Part shown: piece after piece, positions 11,401 to 20,369 of the stretch
Position numbering within the stretch: the stretch's first letter is position 1
How the letters are laid out: each line of letters begins with the position of its first letter
From: Eurosta solidaginis
Taxonomy: Eukaryota > Arthropoda > Insecta > Diptera > Tephritidae
Assembly: GCF_040869045.1 (NCBI RefSeq)
Contig: NC_090319.1
Coordinates: 376,479,601-376,543,600, forward strand
Length of the DNA stretch: 64,000 nt
Reading direction: 5' to 3'
Made by a program: the position numbers and the translations under genes
The notes under the pieces: generated by a model
Databases searched by the model: none
Told to the model about the DNA's origin: nothing
Seen by the model: the letters and a program-made list of their open reading frames with translations, nothing else

Positions 11401-14400
11401 ATTTAATATGACCACATTGAACCTTCTAGGCCATCTCGCCCCTCTTGAGGAAGTTGGGGTCGCCTGAGCCTCGCCTGTTAAATATGTGTATGATACAATC
11501 ATATTTCTAACAGCATTCGCCTCGCGTAGGTTAGGTTGACAGACAATGTTAGGGAAGCTCTGAATTGCGCTTATCAACCCCTTGAATCAGACACTTGTCC
11601 TTATAGCAAGGGCGTCTTGTCACACACTGCAGACTTTCGCAAATGAGACCATTTTCTGAGAGGTATACCTTCATTTGATTCAGCATTGGAATTTCAAAAA
11701 CCTTTAATAATGATGTCAAGTTGATTGGCCTTAAGTCACACGGTTGAACGTCATTACCTTTTTGGTAACAGTTATTATGTTGGACACATTTCAAATGCCA
11801 CGTCTTAATATGCGTCAATGGTGCGATGATGTAGGGAAAAATTTGCTTAATCAATATGAATCTAACTTTGCCTCATTTACCTCTTTTGACTTAGTTGAGA
11901 GTACGTAGAGTATTACTTTCGATTCAGTAACAGTATTTAAGTTAAATTTACGACCAAGATTATGTACGAGGTCATAATCTGGCATGAAAGTTATACTGTC
12001 CTCAGGTATCTTTACTGCAAAATACTCGTTCATGATGTCAGCGCCAACCATACAATATGCCTTCAAATCATTTTCAACCCCTAAACTTCTTAGCTTATTC
12101 CACAGCACTTTTGGTGGCAGATTTAAATGAAGGTTGCCGTGGAAGTATCATATCTCAGATCTATGCGTTTCTTGAGGAGCGCTGTTCACATAAGTTTAAA
12201 TAGCGCTAAATTTTCTTTACATCTGTCGTTCTTACAGAAAGATTAAATCGTTTCGAATATTTATTACCTTAAGAACATCTTTGGTAATCCAAAGTTTTTT
12301 ATTTTTATACTCAGTTGAGCAGAGCTCACAGAGTATATTAAGTTTGATTGGATAACGGTTGGTTGTACATATATAAAGGAATCGAGATAGATATAGACTT
12401 CCATATATCAAAATAATCAGGATCGAAAAAAAATTTGATTGAGCCATGTCCGTCCGTCCGTCCGTCCGTCCGTCCGTCCGTTAACACGATAACTTGAGTA
12501 AATTTTGAGGTATCTTGATGAAATTTGGCATGTAGGTTCCTGAGCACTCATCTCAGATCGCTATTTAAAATGAACGATATCGGACTATAACCACGCCCAC
12601 TTTTTCGATATCGAAAATTTCGAAAAACCGAAAAAATGCGATAATTCATTGCCAAAGGCGGCTAAAGCGATGAAACTTGGTAGATGGGTTGACGTTATGA
12701 CGCAGAATAGAAAACTAGTAAGATTTTGGACAATGGGCGTGGCACCGCCCACTTTTACAAGAAGGTAATTTAAAAGTTTTGCAAGCTGTAATTTGGCAGT
12801 CGTTGAAGATATCATGATGAAATTTGGCAGGAACGTTACTACTATTACTAGATATGTGCTAAATAAAAATTAGCAAAATTGGATGAAGAACACGCCCACT
12901 TTTTAAAAAAATTTTTTTTTAAATTCAAATTTTAACAAAAAAGTTAATATCTTTACTGTATATAAGTAAATTAAGTCAAAATTCAACTCCAGTAATAATA
13001 TGATGCAACAAAATCCAAAAATAAAAGAAAATTTCAAAATGGGCGTGGCTCCGCCCATTTTCATTTAGTTTGTCTAGAATACTTTTAATGCCATAAGTCG
13101 AACAAAAATATACCAATCCTTCTCAAATTTGGTAGGAGCATAGATCCAGTGACGGTAACTGTTCTCTGGGAAAATGGGCGAAATCGGTGGAAGCCACGCC
13201 CAGTTTTTATACACAGTCCACCGTCTGTCCTTCCGCTCGGCCGTTAACACAATAACTTGAGCAAAAATCGATATATCTTTACTAAACTTAGCCCACGTAC
13301 TTACCTGAACTCACTTTATCTTGGTATAAAAAATGGCCGAAATCCGACCATAACCACGCCCACTTTATCGATATCGAAAATTACGAAAAATGAAAAAAAT
13401 GCCATAATTCTATACCAACTACGAAAAAAGGGATGAAACATGGTAACTGGATTGGTTTATTGACGCAAAATATAACTTTGGAAAAAACTTTGTAAAATGG
13501 GTGTGACACCTACCATATTAAGTAGAAGAAAATGAAAAAGTTCTACAAGGCGAAATCAACAGCCCTTAGAATCTTGGCAGGAATACTGTTAGTGGTATTG
13601 CATATATAAATAAATTAGCAGTACCCGACAGATGATTTTCTGGATCACCTGGTCCACATTTTGGTCGATATCGCGAGAACGCCTTCACATATACATCTAA
13701 GGGCCACTCGCTTTTAAAACCCTCATTAATACTTTTAATTTGATATCCATATCGTACAAACACATTCTAGAATCACCCTGGCCCACCCTAATGGCGATAT
13801 CTCGAAAAGGCGTCCACCTATAGACCTAATGCCCACTCCCTCTTAAAATGCTCAGTAACACCTTTCGTTTGATACCCATATCGTACAAACATTCTAGAGT
13901 CACCCCTGGCCCACCCTAATGGCGATATCTCGAAAAGGCGACCACCTATATACCTAATGTCCACTCCCTCTTAAAATGCTCAGTAACACCTTTCGTTTGA
14001 TACCCATATCGTACAAACATTCTAGAGTCACCCCTGGCCCACCCTAATGGCGATATCTCGAAAAGGCGTCCACCTATAGACCTAACGCTCACTCCCTCTT
14101 AAAATGCTCAGTAACACCTTTCGTTTGATACCCATATCGTACAAACATTCTAGAGTCACCCCTGGCCCACCCTAATGGCGATATCTCGAAAAGGCGTCCA
14201 CATATAGACCTAGTGCCCACTCCCTCTTAAAATGCTCAGTAACACCTTTCGTTTGATACCCATATCGTACAAACATTCTAGAGTCACCCTTGGTCCACCT
14301 TTATGGCGATAACTCGAAAAGGCGTCCACCTATAGAACTAAGGATTACTCGCTTTTAAAATACTCATTACCACCTTTCATTTGATACCCATATCGTACAA

Positions 14401-17400
14401 ACACATTCTAGAGTCACCCTGGCCCACCCTAATGGCGATATCTCGAAAAGGCGTACACCTATAGACCTAATGCCCACTCCCTCTTAAAATGCTCAGTAAC
14501 ACCTTTCATTTGATACCCATATCGTACAAACATTCTAGAGTCACCCTGGCCCACCCTAATGGCGATATCTCGAAAAGGCGTCCACCTATAGACCTAATGC
14601 CCACTCCCTCTTAAAATGCTCAGTAACACCTTTCGTTTGATATCCATATCGTACAAACATTCTAGAGTCACCCTTGGTCCACCTTTATGGCGATATCTCG
14701 AAAAGGCGTCCACCTATAGAACTAAGGATTACTCCCTTTTAAAATACTCATTACCACCTTTCATTTGATACCCATATCGTACAAAAACATTCTAGAGTCA
14801 CCCCTGGCCCACCCTAATGGCGATATCTCGAAAAGGCGTCCACCTATAGACCTAATGCCCACTCCCTCTTAAAATGATCAGTAACACCTTTCGTTTGATA
14901 CCCATATCGTACAAACACATTCTAGAGTCACCCCTGGCCCACCCTAATGACGATACCTCGAAAAGGCGTCCACCTATAGACCTAATGCCCACTTCCTCTT
15001 AAAATGCTCAGTAGCACCTTTCGTTTGATACCCATATCGTACAAACATTCTAGAGTCACCCTTGGTCCACCTTTATGGCGATATCTCGAAAAGGCGTCCA
15101 CCTATAGAACTAAGGATTACTCCCTTTTAAAATACTCATTACCATCTTTCATTTGATACCCATATCATACAAACACATTCTAGAGTCACCCCTGGCCCAC
15201 CCTAATGGCGACATTTCGAAAAGGCGTGCACCTATAGACCTAATGCCCACTCCCTCTTAAAATGCTCAGTAACACCTTTCATTTGATTCCCATATCGTAC
15301 AACTAGAGACACCCCTGGTCCACCTTTATGGCGATATCTCGAAACGGCGTCCACTTATGGAACTAAGGATCACTGCTTTTCAAAATACTCATTAACAGCT
15401 TTCATTTGATACCCATATCGTACAAACATATTCTAGAGTCACCCCTGGTCCACCTTTATGGCGATATCCCTAAATGGCGTCCATCCATAGAACTATGGCC
15501 TACTCTCTCTTAAAATACTCTTTAATACCTTCCATTTGATACACATGTCATACAACCACATTCCAGGGTTACCCTAGGTTCATTTTCCTACATGGTGATT
15601 TTCCTTATTTTGTCTCCATAGCTCTCAACTGAGTATGTAATGTTCGGTTACACCCGAACTTAGCCTTCCTTACTTGTTATTTTTGTTATAAAGACAACTC
15701 ACCGAGTATAAAAGAAATCAGTTTTTATATTTACAGGTATATTTAGGTATATATTGTTGCTGAAGAATGGCACAGTGGACTCAAGGACTGCAAGATAAAG
15801 ATGAGGAGTTGTCTTAGTTCTTCTTAAAAAAATATTTCCTATGAAAATTATTCCTACCGCTGTAGAAAATTTTTTCCTTTATGGAAAAGCCTAAAATGGA
15901 AATTGTGTGTATTGATAACAAGCTTGGCATATGCTCTCTTAATTCTGTTTCGGACTTGGCAACTTGTCGATGGTGTGAACATGACGAAACATTCAAAATC
16001 ATAATACATTTACTTAACAAAAGACATGAACTTACCGATTTCTCCTTATTTCGAGCAGCATCTTTTCTTTTCTTTTTCTTTTTTTTCTTTTCAGCTCGAG
16101 CACTCGGCTCATCTACTATTGATGAATTTAGCATACCATGCTCTTTTTTAATTTTCAATTTTAATACTGGCATCTTTGCAGCCGGCACAGAACTGTCACT
16201 ATCAACATCAATCACTTCCTGTTTGACATTTATAGCACCATGGGCAAGTGTCTCTTCCACTGGTTCTTGTTTTATAGCTATATCGTTAGTATTGGTACTA
16301 GTTGTAGCATCAGCAACCACGTTAGCACTTTTATTATCAGCAGCATCATTACTATCATCATCGCCGTGATGGAAATCATCAGCAGCAGTAAAATTGTGAT
16401 CATCTGCAGCAGTTTGCTCCTCTTTTTCTTTATTGACAATTTCTTCTGTTGATAATTCAGTTGATGGTGCTGGCGCTGATGATTCAGATTCAGATGGTAC
16501 ATGTGGTGCCGATGCTGGTGCGGTATCAGCATCAGCTCCGACATGCACTTCTGGTTCATGTTTGATGCTTACCAATGCATCTAATGTTGATTTCAGTAAA
16601 TTATCTACCCTCTTGAGGTCTTTACGAGATACACCTTTTTTACTACCTTTCTTTCCAGGTGTTTTTGGTTCATCGATCTGTACGATGGGACTTTCATTAT
16701 TAAAATCTTTTATGCCCCGACTGGCAGCCATTATTTCTGGTGTGGAAATGCGCGTAAGCGATACTACGGGTGCCATGTCCAGCGGTATTCCAGAATTACG
16801 TGCAAGAGCTTCTGCGGCAGCTGCCTCAACATCATTTTCATTTTTAATGCGAATAGATGATTCTGCAGCTGCTGCAGCGGCTGGTATATGCTTTGAGTAA
16901 TTTAAATAAACTTTATTGCAGTGTGCTGCGTGACGTTGATATTCTACTTCGTTACGCAATTGACGATTGCACCCAGCACATTTTTTTGTCTTTACTGCAC
17001 ATATATGTGTGTTGTAAAGAAAGTTTGTTAAGAAAGTCTGGTGACATTGGGGACATTCACGATCAAGTACCCAAAGATTTGGTGGTATGTCCACAGTATG
17101 ATCCCGGAGATGTCTATAAATAGTTAACATTTTAGTAGATCTAATGAATAATTGTTATTTATATATAATGACTTGATATTGTAAAAGCTAATAAAGTGAA
17201 AATTTCATCATTTCTATGTTTGGTTGTTACGGACATCATTTGGTTAATTATTGGTAAGCGTTCACAAATAACGGTTGAAAGTATTTGAGGATTTGTTGTC
17301 CGACACAAAAAGGGTTAAAAAAAAACACAAGCAGGTCCTCAGTGAACTCCACAAACAGGCGTCGGACCTTTATGCCAGGAATTGCCCGGTGAATCCAATA

Positions 17401-19999
17401 CTCAAAGAACAGTGCCCAAAACTTGAGGAAGAGGAACGCACACTCCGCAGGGAAACGCGAGTCACTCTAGCTCAACTTCGATCTGGATACTGTAACAGGT
17501 TAAACTCTTACCTATCCAGAATCAACCCCGACATACAAAATGCATGCCCTGCTTGAAATGTGTCCCTACATGACACCAACCATCTCTTTAATTGTAATGT
17601 GGAACCCATGCCTCTAACACCACTTTCATTATGGTCCACCCCTGTTCAAACAGCAAGTTTCCTTGGACTCCCGTTAGAGGATATTGATGACAATTTGTGA
17701 TCGGTCGCACAACAACACAAAAAGGGAACATCGAACCTTGACCCCCCTTCCGCACGCAACCTCTCAATTTATACGCCATTAATATTTTTAATTGTTCCAA
17801 GAAAAACTAAAAGGTAACACATATATATAATCTGATACTATATGTATACAGGGGGTTTCACCGAGAATCGATCCCATAGGACTCAGATGTCTAACCTACA
17901 AGTTTAGACTTTTTTCCGGATTCTATTCTCCCTAGCCTGATGTCAAATTGCTAACTACTTCCTGTAGTCCAATTCTTAATATATTACAAATGAATAATAT
18001 AATACAAATGAGAAACAACCGAATCATCAATGATGTGTCTGCACACTGCCTTCTGGTGTCACATGCTTTTAAATGAGACATGCTCAGTGATAGCAGATGT
18101 AGGAAGTGCGGTTTGGAGGGGGTAACGATCCAGCACGTTTTGTTGTAGTTGTTGTATTAACGATAAGACACTCCTCGAAGGTTTTGGCCGATGTTGATGT
18201 TAACCGATGTTGATGGTCCTTTGCCGGATATAGATCCGGTACGTTCCGGTAACAAGCGCCATTAAGGTACTAACCCGACAATCTCGTGAATGATTAATAT
18301 GACCACATTAAATTTTCTAGGCCACCCCTCCCCCCCCCCCCCCCCCCCCCTTGGATTGCATTGCAATTATCAACCACTTGAGCATGTTTTGTGCTCGTGC
18401 ACTGCGCTTGCCAATCTTAGACTTCAGCTATTATCAGTGATACAGCTATCAGATCGAGAAACAGCAAGTGGCGTAGTTCCAACAAAGTTTATAGTATTTG
18501 TCATGAAAACGGAATTATTTTATAAATATGTCCTGGGTTTTTAATAGGCGTTTTCAGGTTTGTCGGTAAAAAAAAATTCGGGGAACACATGGACTCAGTC
18601 TATGTGAGGTCCTCACGGATCTGCCAGTTCAACCTAACGTAACTATCAACTACCTGATAAGACTGAAATGATCCCTACTCTACATACAAGTATATACGGT
18701 ATAAATACCTGGAGTAAGCATAAGAACTTATCAGTGATTGGCCACAATGACCGCACATATAAGGCGTTTTGGTTAATTTATGCCATAGCTGATGACTTTT
18801 AATATCGTTAGTTTTTTTTATGATTTCATTGCAAGCTGTGCAAACATAACGTGGAATATGTGGCACATGAGTGGCGGCTACATGTTGCTCCAGTTTTAAC
18901 TTGCTACCAAAACGCTGAGTGCATATGCTGCACACCTGCCTGAATTTCGTTGCACTGGTTTTCTCTGTGGGAGCCGTAGATGATTTTTCAACTTCAACTT
19001 TCAACGCAGGCTCTTCTTTGCTATTTGTGATAGTATAGAAATTGAAATGATATTAAATACAAATTTATTAGGATTCTAGTCGATAAACAAAAAAGGATCC
19101 ATACATATGTTTCTATGCATACATATACGTAAATACATACTTACATTTCCTCTTTAGGCTTTACAGCTTTATCGACTTGTTTTCCAAGTTTTGCCTTCTT
19201 TTTAGTTTCCACCGGAGCAGGCTCACTCAAACGCTGTTTTTTATTGCTGCTCGGCTGTGGAAGTTGTTCGCTCTTTACCTCGGGTGTGGGGTCTTCTTTA
19301 GGTATGACCACTTTAGGTACTACAACTCTGGGTATGAGACCTTTGGGTAAGAGACCTTTAGGCACGATACCTTTTGGTACGATACCTTTTGGTATGATAC
19401 CTTTTGGTACGATACCTTTTGGTACGATACCTTTTTGTACGAGACCTTTGGGAATGACACCTTTGGGTCCGGCAATTTTAGGTGCTACTGGTGCTGGTGT
19501 ATCATCGGCTTTGCGTTTGCGTCCACGTTTTGGTCCCACTTCCTCTTTTATATCAATTACAGGTTTAACATCAACGATAGGCTTAACATTGGTAGTATTC
19601 TTTTTTTGTATTTCACGTTTCAAACCCAGCAACTTTCTGGTCTGTATATCAGTGGCATAACACATTTCACGAAACTCGTAAAAATCATTGATTTTATCCA
19701 CGCAAAGTGAACAAGCACTCTGCGGCATTTTATCATCTTTGACAACCTACAAAATCAAAAAAGGAAGTATTTAACATAAATAAATAAATTATATTGGCAC
19801 TTTATGTTACAGTGATCCCAATGCATTGTATAATTTTCTGATGCAGTTTTAATTCGTCATCACAATCCACTGGCTGATTATCTTTAGGACGCTCACTATC
19901 TAATATGGTAATCTTTTCTTCTCTATCGATTCCACAAAGACGACATATTTTATACAAGTTCGCCTTTAAAGCTTTGTCTATCTTAAATGCAAACGACAT
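2568..19999 (-). CDS. ZAD and C2H2 zinc-finger protein, five coding exons, about 1700 aa
   Basis: Probable sequence-specific nuclear DNA-binding protein. Exons: 19999-19811, 19746-19145, 19020-18709, 17113-16036, 5489-2568. All junctions have GT..AG and keep one frame (5103 nt, 1701 codons with stop). The ZAD is split by intron 1: Cys pair CRLC at residues 19-22 and CSLC at 75-78. A Pro-Lys-Gly repeat linker lies at about 156-213, then five C2H2-type fingers at about 285-425, one of them (finger 3) split by intron 3. The remaining about 1270 residues are low complexity, acidic and Gln-rich, with many IKQE/IKPE/VKQE sumoylation-like motifs. ZAD domains dimerise in known family members, many of which are architectural or transcription factors in flies. 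The start at 19999 is the ATG just before the ZAD; an upstream in-frame extension exists but looks like 5' UTR. I do not recognise the specific orthologue. Introns 3 and 4 contain nested transposons yet the reading frame is intact, so it is likely functional. Confidence 0.85.
5500..5651. repeat. Degenerate purine-rich simple repeat, left part
   Basis: Intron 4 sequence made of drifting gtaaag/gtagag-like hexamers. It ends with the target site agctacaagtag (5640-5651), duplicated at 10810-10821. The same kind of simple repeat continues at 10822-10980, so one minisatellite-like tract was split by the Jockey insertion. Confidence 0.6.
5690..6610 (+). pseudogene. Jockey LINE ORF2 fragment (pre-RT region and RT fingers)
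   Basis: Translation shows SKAVGPDGIA (RT block 1) and, after a frameshift near 6350, SYRPISLLSPVAKTLE (RT block 2) and QHGFRKLHSTTTAL (block 2A). Codon pattern is that of a non-LTR reverse transcriptase of the Jockey clade. The reading is cut at about 6610 by another LINE. It is broken by at least one frameshift and by the insertion. Confidence 0.8.
6611..8103 (+). pseudogene. Reverse transcriptase ORF2 fragment of the nested LINE
   Basis: The first part (to about 7012) has NAMGLDGIC, YRPIAILPFLSKVVER and SQSGFRSKRSCTTAL. After a one-base frameshift around 7013, one open frame runs from about 7021 to 8103 with LDHSKAFDSVDH, VPQGSIRGPLLF and the catalytic YADD at about 7291-7302. The usual Leu of the GSxLGPLLF motif is Arg here. 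The endonuclease part is missing. A single frameshift and 5' truncation make it non-functional. Confidence 0.8.
6611..8460 (+). mobile_element. 5'-truncated LINE (CR1/Kiri/Daphne-like) nested in the Jockey copy
   Basis: The insertion interrupts the Jockey RT: sequence before it ends in block 2A, and sequence after it resumes with LVALDLSKAFDTV (block 3). It carries its own RT ORF and ends in an (ATAC)n tail (about 8445-8461). It has no RNase H domain, and ends with a RLWNSLP...F motif typical of the CR1-like group. The exact 5' junction and target duplication are unclear. Confidence 0.75.
8461..8927 (+). pseudogene. Jockey LINE RT, second half up to the SINE
   Basis: Continues the RT interrupted at 6610: ALDLSKAFDTVNH, then in another frame QGMQKGCVLSPLLFNFYI and SYADDCTIMA with the catalytic YADD. 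It then runs into the SINE insertion at 8928. A frameshift lies around 8530-8600. Confidence 0.8.
8928..9348 (+). mobile_element. (CAA)n-tailed SINE, full length
   Basis: A 421-bp element with perfect 11-bp target duplication accattttgaa (8917-8927 and 9349-9359) inside the Jockey RT; removing it restores the host sequence. It begins with taccccagcggg and ends cgctac(aac)n. Three other copies are in the window: 11257-11600, 18139-18350 and 56326-56748, all on the minus strand. No coding capacity. No clear tRNA head, so its promoter origin is uncertain. Confidence 0.85.
9360..10310 (+). pseudogene. Jockey LINE ORF2 C-terminal region and 3' UTR
   Basis: After the SINE the Jockey frame resumes, broken by stops and shifts to about 9700. 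An open part (9733-10030) has KHKHVLSELHKQASDLYARNC. The family's C-terminal Cys/His motif (CPACNVSPHDTNHLFNC in a better copy) is present in shifted frame near 10100-10160. The 3' end is gcactgctacgacaacaacaac. The same C-terminal region occurs at 17315-17714. Confidence 0.75.
10311..10809 (+). repeat. Two extra tandem copies of the Jockey 3' end
   Basis: After the first (CAA)n tail at about 10311 the last part of the element is repeated: copy two about 10318-10531 (with an internal deletion of roughly 75 nt near 10443) and copy three about 10540-10809. Each starts in the region encoding the Cys/His motif and ends gctac(aac)n. All three lie between one pair of target duplications. Confidence 0.8.
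10822..11256. repeat. Right part of the split purine-rich repeat, then non-coding
   Basis: About 10822-10980 is the continuation of the degenerate gtaaag/gtagag-type repeat seen at 5500-5651. From 10990 to 11256 I see no recognisable feature. Confidence 0.5.
11257..11600 (-). mobile_element. (CAA)n-tailed SINE, 5'-eroded copy
   Basis: Reverse complement of the SINE at 8928. Its tail appears as (gtt)n then gtagcgataaag at about 11257-11284, and the shared body includes gatccggtacgttccggta. The head end lacks the ccccagcggg start, and it directly abuts a LINE fragment at about 11600, so it is truncated or partly deleted. Confidence 0.75.
11601..12120 (-). pseudogene. LINE reverse-transcriptase fragment
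   Basis: Minus-strand translation holds LWNKLRSLGV, then, in another frame, GNDVQPCDLRPINLTSLLKVFE (RT block 2) and SENGLICESLQC (block 2A). These are pre-RT and RT parts of a CR1/Jockey-type element. Frameshifts separate the parts and the palm domain is absent, so it is a dead fragment next to the SINE copy. Confidence 0.65.
12302..15678 (+). mobile_element. Helentron/DINE-1-like non-autonomous element with internal satellite, copy 1
   Basis: A 3.4-kb non-coding element. Near its ends are perfect 13-bp inverted sequences: atactcagttgag (12307-12319) and ctcaactgagtat (15624-15636). Just inside the 3' end is a hairpin, gttcgg/ccgaac with a six-base loop (15642-15659), followed by the terminal ttagccttccttacttgtt. 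A (cgtc)n microsatellite lies at about 12449-12479. This layout (subterminal inverted repeats, 3' hairpin, internal tandem array, insertion at T-rich sites, no target duplication) is that of DINE-1/Helentron-type Helitrons. Two other copies lie at 56986-58066 and 60073-61994. ORFs inside are chance. Confidence 0.7.
13600..15600 (+). repeat. 128-bp tandem repeat array
   Basis: About 15 head-to-tail units. The start of the motif cctttcgtttgatacccat recurs at 13861, 13989, 14117 and 14245, an exact 128-bp period. Units are near identical in the middle and drift toward the edges, where a second unit type (ggattactc... variant) alternates every two or three units. This gives a higher-order pattern. 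Confidence 0.9.
15679..16035. other. Rest of ZAD gene intron 4 next to exon 4
   Basis: Non-coding intron sequence between the Helentron-like element and the exon 4 donor at 16034-16035. The apparent extension of the exon 4 reading frame to 15814 is read-through into the intron. Confidence 0.6.
16036..17113 (-). CDS. ZAD gene exon 4 (end of finger 3, fingers 4 and 5, acidic region)
   Basis: Opens with the His pair of finger 3, then CPQC...H and CAGC...H-x3-H fingers. Finger 4 ends in an H-x-C arrangement, so it may be degenerate. Then come Ala runs, a Lys/Gly-rich patch, Asp/Glu-rich sequence, IKHEPE, IKQEP and VKQE sumoylation-like sites and a run of eight lysines near the end. The exon ends in phase 0 at GTAAGT (16035-16034). 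ORF sequence beyond that point (15814-16035) is intron. Confidence 0.82.
17315..17714 (+). mobile_element. 3' fragment of the Jockey LINE
   Basis: A 400-bp insertion in ZAD intron 3 with a 12-bp target duplication acacaaaaaggg (17303-17314, 17715-17726). It encodes the same C-terminal ORF2 region as 9880-10250, here in one frame to NACPA: HKQASDLYARNCPVN then LRSGYCNRLNSYLSRIN and the start of the Cys/His motif. The last about 30 nt before the (CAA)n tail are missing compared with 10190-10310. Confidence 0.8.
18000..18645 (+). mobile_element. LOA-like LINE 3' fragment, split by a SINE
   Basis: Matches the 3' end of the LOA-like LINE at 21574-23561 in opposite orientation. Before the SINE: SHAFK, then SDSRCRKCGLE in a shifted frame. 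After it: EHVLCSCTALANLRLQLLSVIQLSD and TELFYKYVLGF, ending at the stop near 18541, then the 3' UTR with tatgtgaggtcctca. The SINE target duplication is agca(c/t)gtttt on both sides. It lies in ZAD intron 3. Confidence 0.75.
18139..18350 (-). mobile_element. (CAA)n-tailed SINE, 5'-truncated, ending in a poly-C run
   Basis: Reverse complement of the SINE 3' half: (gtt)n-like tail, cgataagacactcctcgaagg and gatccggtacgttccggta. The copy stops at a run of about 20 C at 18330-18350, near the place where other copies have a C/G-rich stretch. The C-run may be a slippage expansion or an assembly artefact. Confidence 0.75.
18709..19020 (-). CDS. ZAD gene exon 3 (C2H2 fingers 1, 2 and most of 3)
   Basis: Two complete fingers: CSIC with x12 then H-x4-H, and CTAC with x12 then H-x3-H. 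The third finger begins CGHC and is completed by exon 4, whose first residues RHLRDH supply the two histidines. The acceptor is ACAAATAG and the donor is GTATTT, phase 2. Confidence 0.85.
19145..19746 (-). CDS. ZAD gene exon 2 (second half of ZAD and PKG-repeat linker)
   Basis: Acceptor TTTTGTAG precedes GTTGTC. The second ZAD cysteine pair CSLC is followed by a FYEFREMC segment typical of ZADs. A basic stretch (RGRKRK) is a possible nuclear localisation signal. Nucleotides 19297-19470 encode about twelve copies of a five-residue unit of the form (I/L)(V/I)PKG. The exon ends in phase 2 at a consensus GTAAGT donor; the codon split across the intron gives Ile. Confidence 0.85.
19811..19999 (-). 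CDS. ZAD gene exon 1 (start codon and first half of ZAD)
   Basis: Encodes 63 residues. The first zinc-binding pair of the ZAD is CRLC. The exon ends after an ACT codon (phase 0) at a GTAACA donor, and a 64-bp intron (19747-19810) joins it to exon 2, typical of short fly introns. Confidence 0.85.
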
Positions 20000-20129
20000 C
20001 CTTGCAGGAACCGAAGTTTTATTAAAGAAAATTATCACTCGGGTATCTACATATAGATCAGATTAATGCCCACGAATTTTTTATCCAATACGCTTTTAGA
20101 ACTTTTTTATTTAAATATCGTTTTTAGAA
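20000..20129. promoter_or_regulatory. Presumed bidirectional promoter region
   Basis: Only 130 bp separate the ATG of the minus-strand ZAD gene (19999) and the ATG of a plus-strand ORF (20130). If the latter is a gene, the two share a compact divergent promoter. No clear TATA element was identified, and the assignment is by position only. Confidence 0.4.
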
Positions 20130-20369
20130 ATGCGGCCTAAAACAGTGCACAGAGTTAAATTCGATAGAATTAAGGCATTTATTACTTTAATTAAATCAAT
20201 TGAAGAAAACTTGGAAAACACCACCGCACACGAAAAATTATACTACCTCAGCCTGTCAACACTATTGTCAATGACGGTACAGAAGAAGAAGAATCAGACA
20301 ACAATCGCAAGGTTGAATTGGAAAACTATCGATAGAGCATTCCGGCGATTATCTTCCTATTTCAGGTAA
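20130..20369 (+). CDS. Hypothetical short protein or first exon
   Basis: 79 codons starting at ATG 20130, a basic protein (RPKTVHRVKFDRIKAFITLIKSIEENLENT...). No domain is recognised. In favour: it starts head to head with the ZAD gene and its N-terminal 45 residues look like real coding sequence with a helical pattern. Against: after about 20255 a different frame reads more naturally (acidic, GTEEEESDNN) up to a stop at about 20339, which suggests a frameshift or decay. The end also has a possible donor, TTTCAG|GTAAAC, at 20366-20371, so it might be exon 1 of a longer gene whose remainder I cannot find past the transposon at 20503. It may be a gene remnant. Confidence 0.4.
   Translation: MRPKTVHRVKFDRIKAFITLIKSIEENLENTTAHEKLYYLSLSTLLSMTVQKKKNQTTIARLNWKTIDRAFRRLSSYFR

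Noticed and set aside
12232..12815. Several minus-strand ORFs of 69-76 codons
   Set aside because: They lie in non-coding Helentron-like sequence and recur in the other copies with different frames.
13600..15600. CRISPR array
   Set aside because: The 128-bp units are head to tail with no unique spacers, and the genome is clearly eukaryotic.
18330..18350. Run of about 20 C
   Set aside because: Probably slippage or an assembly artefact in a C-rich part of the SINE; not treated as a functional G-quadruplex.
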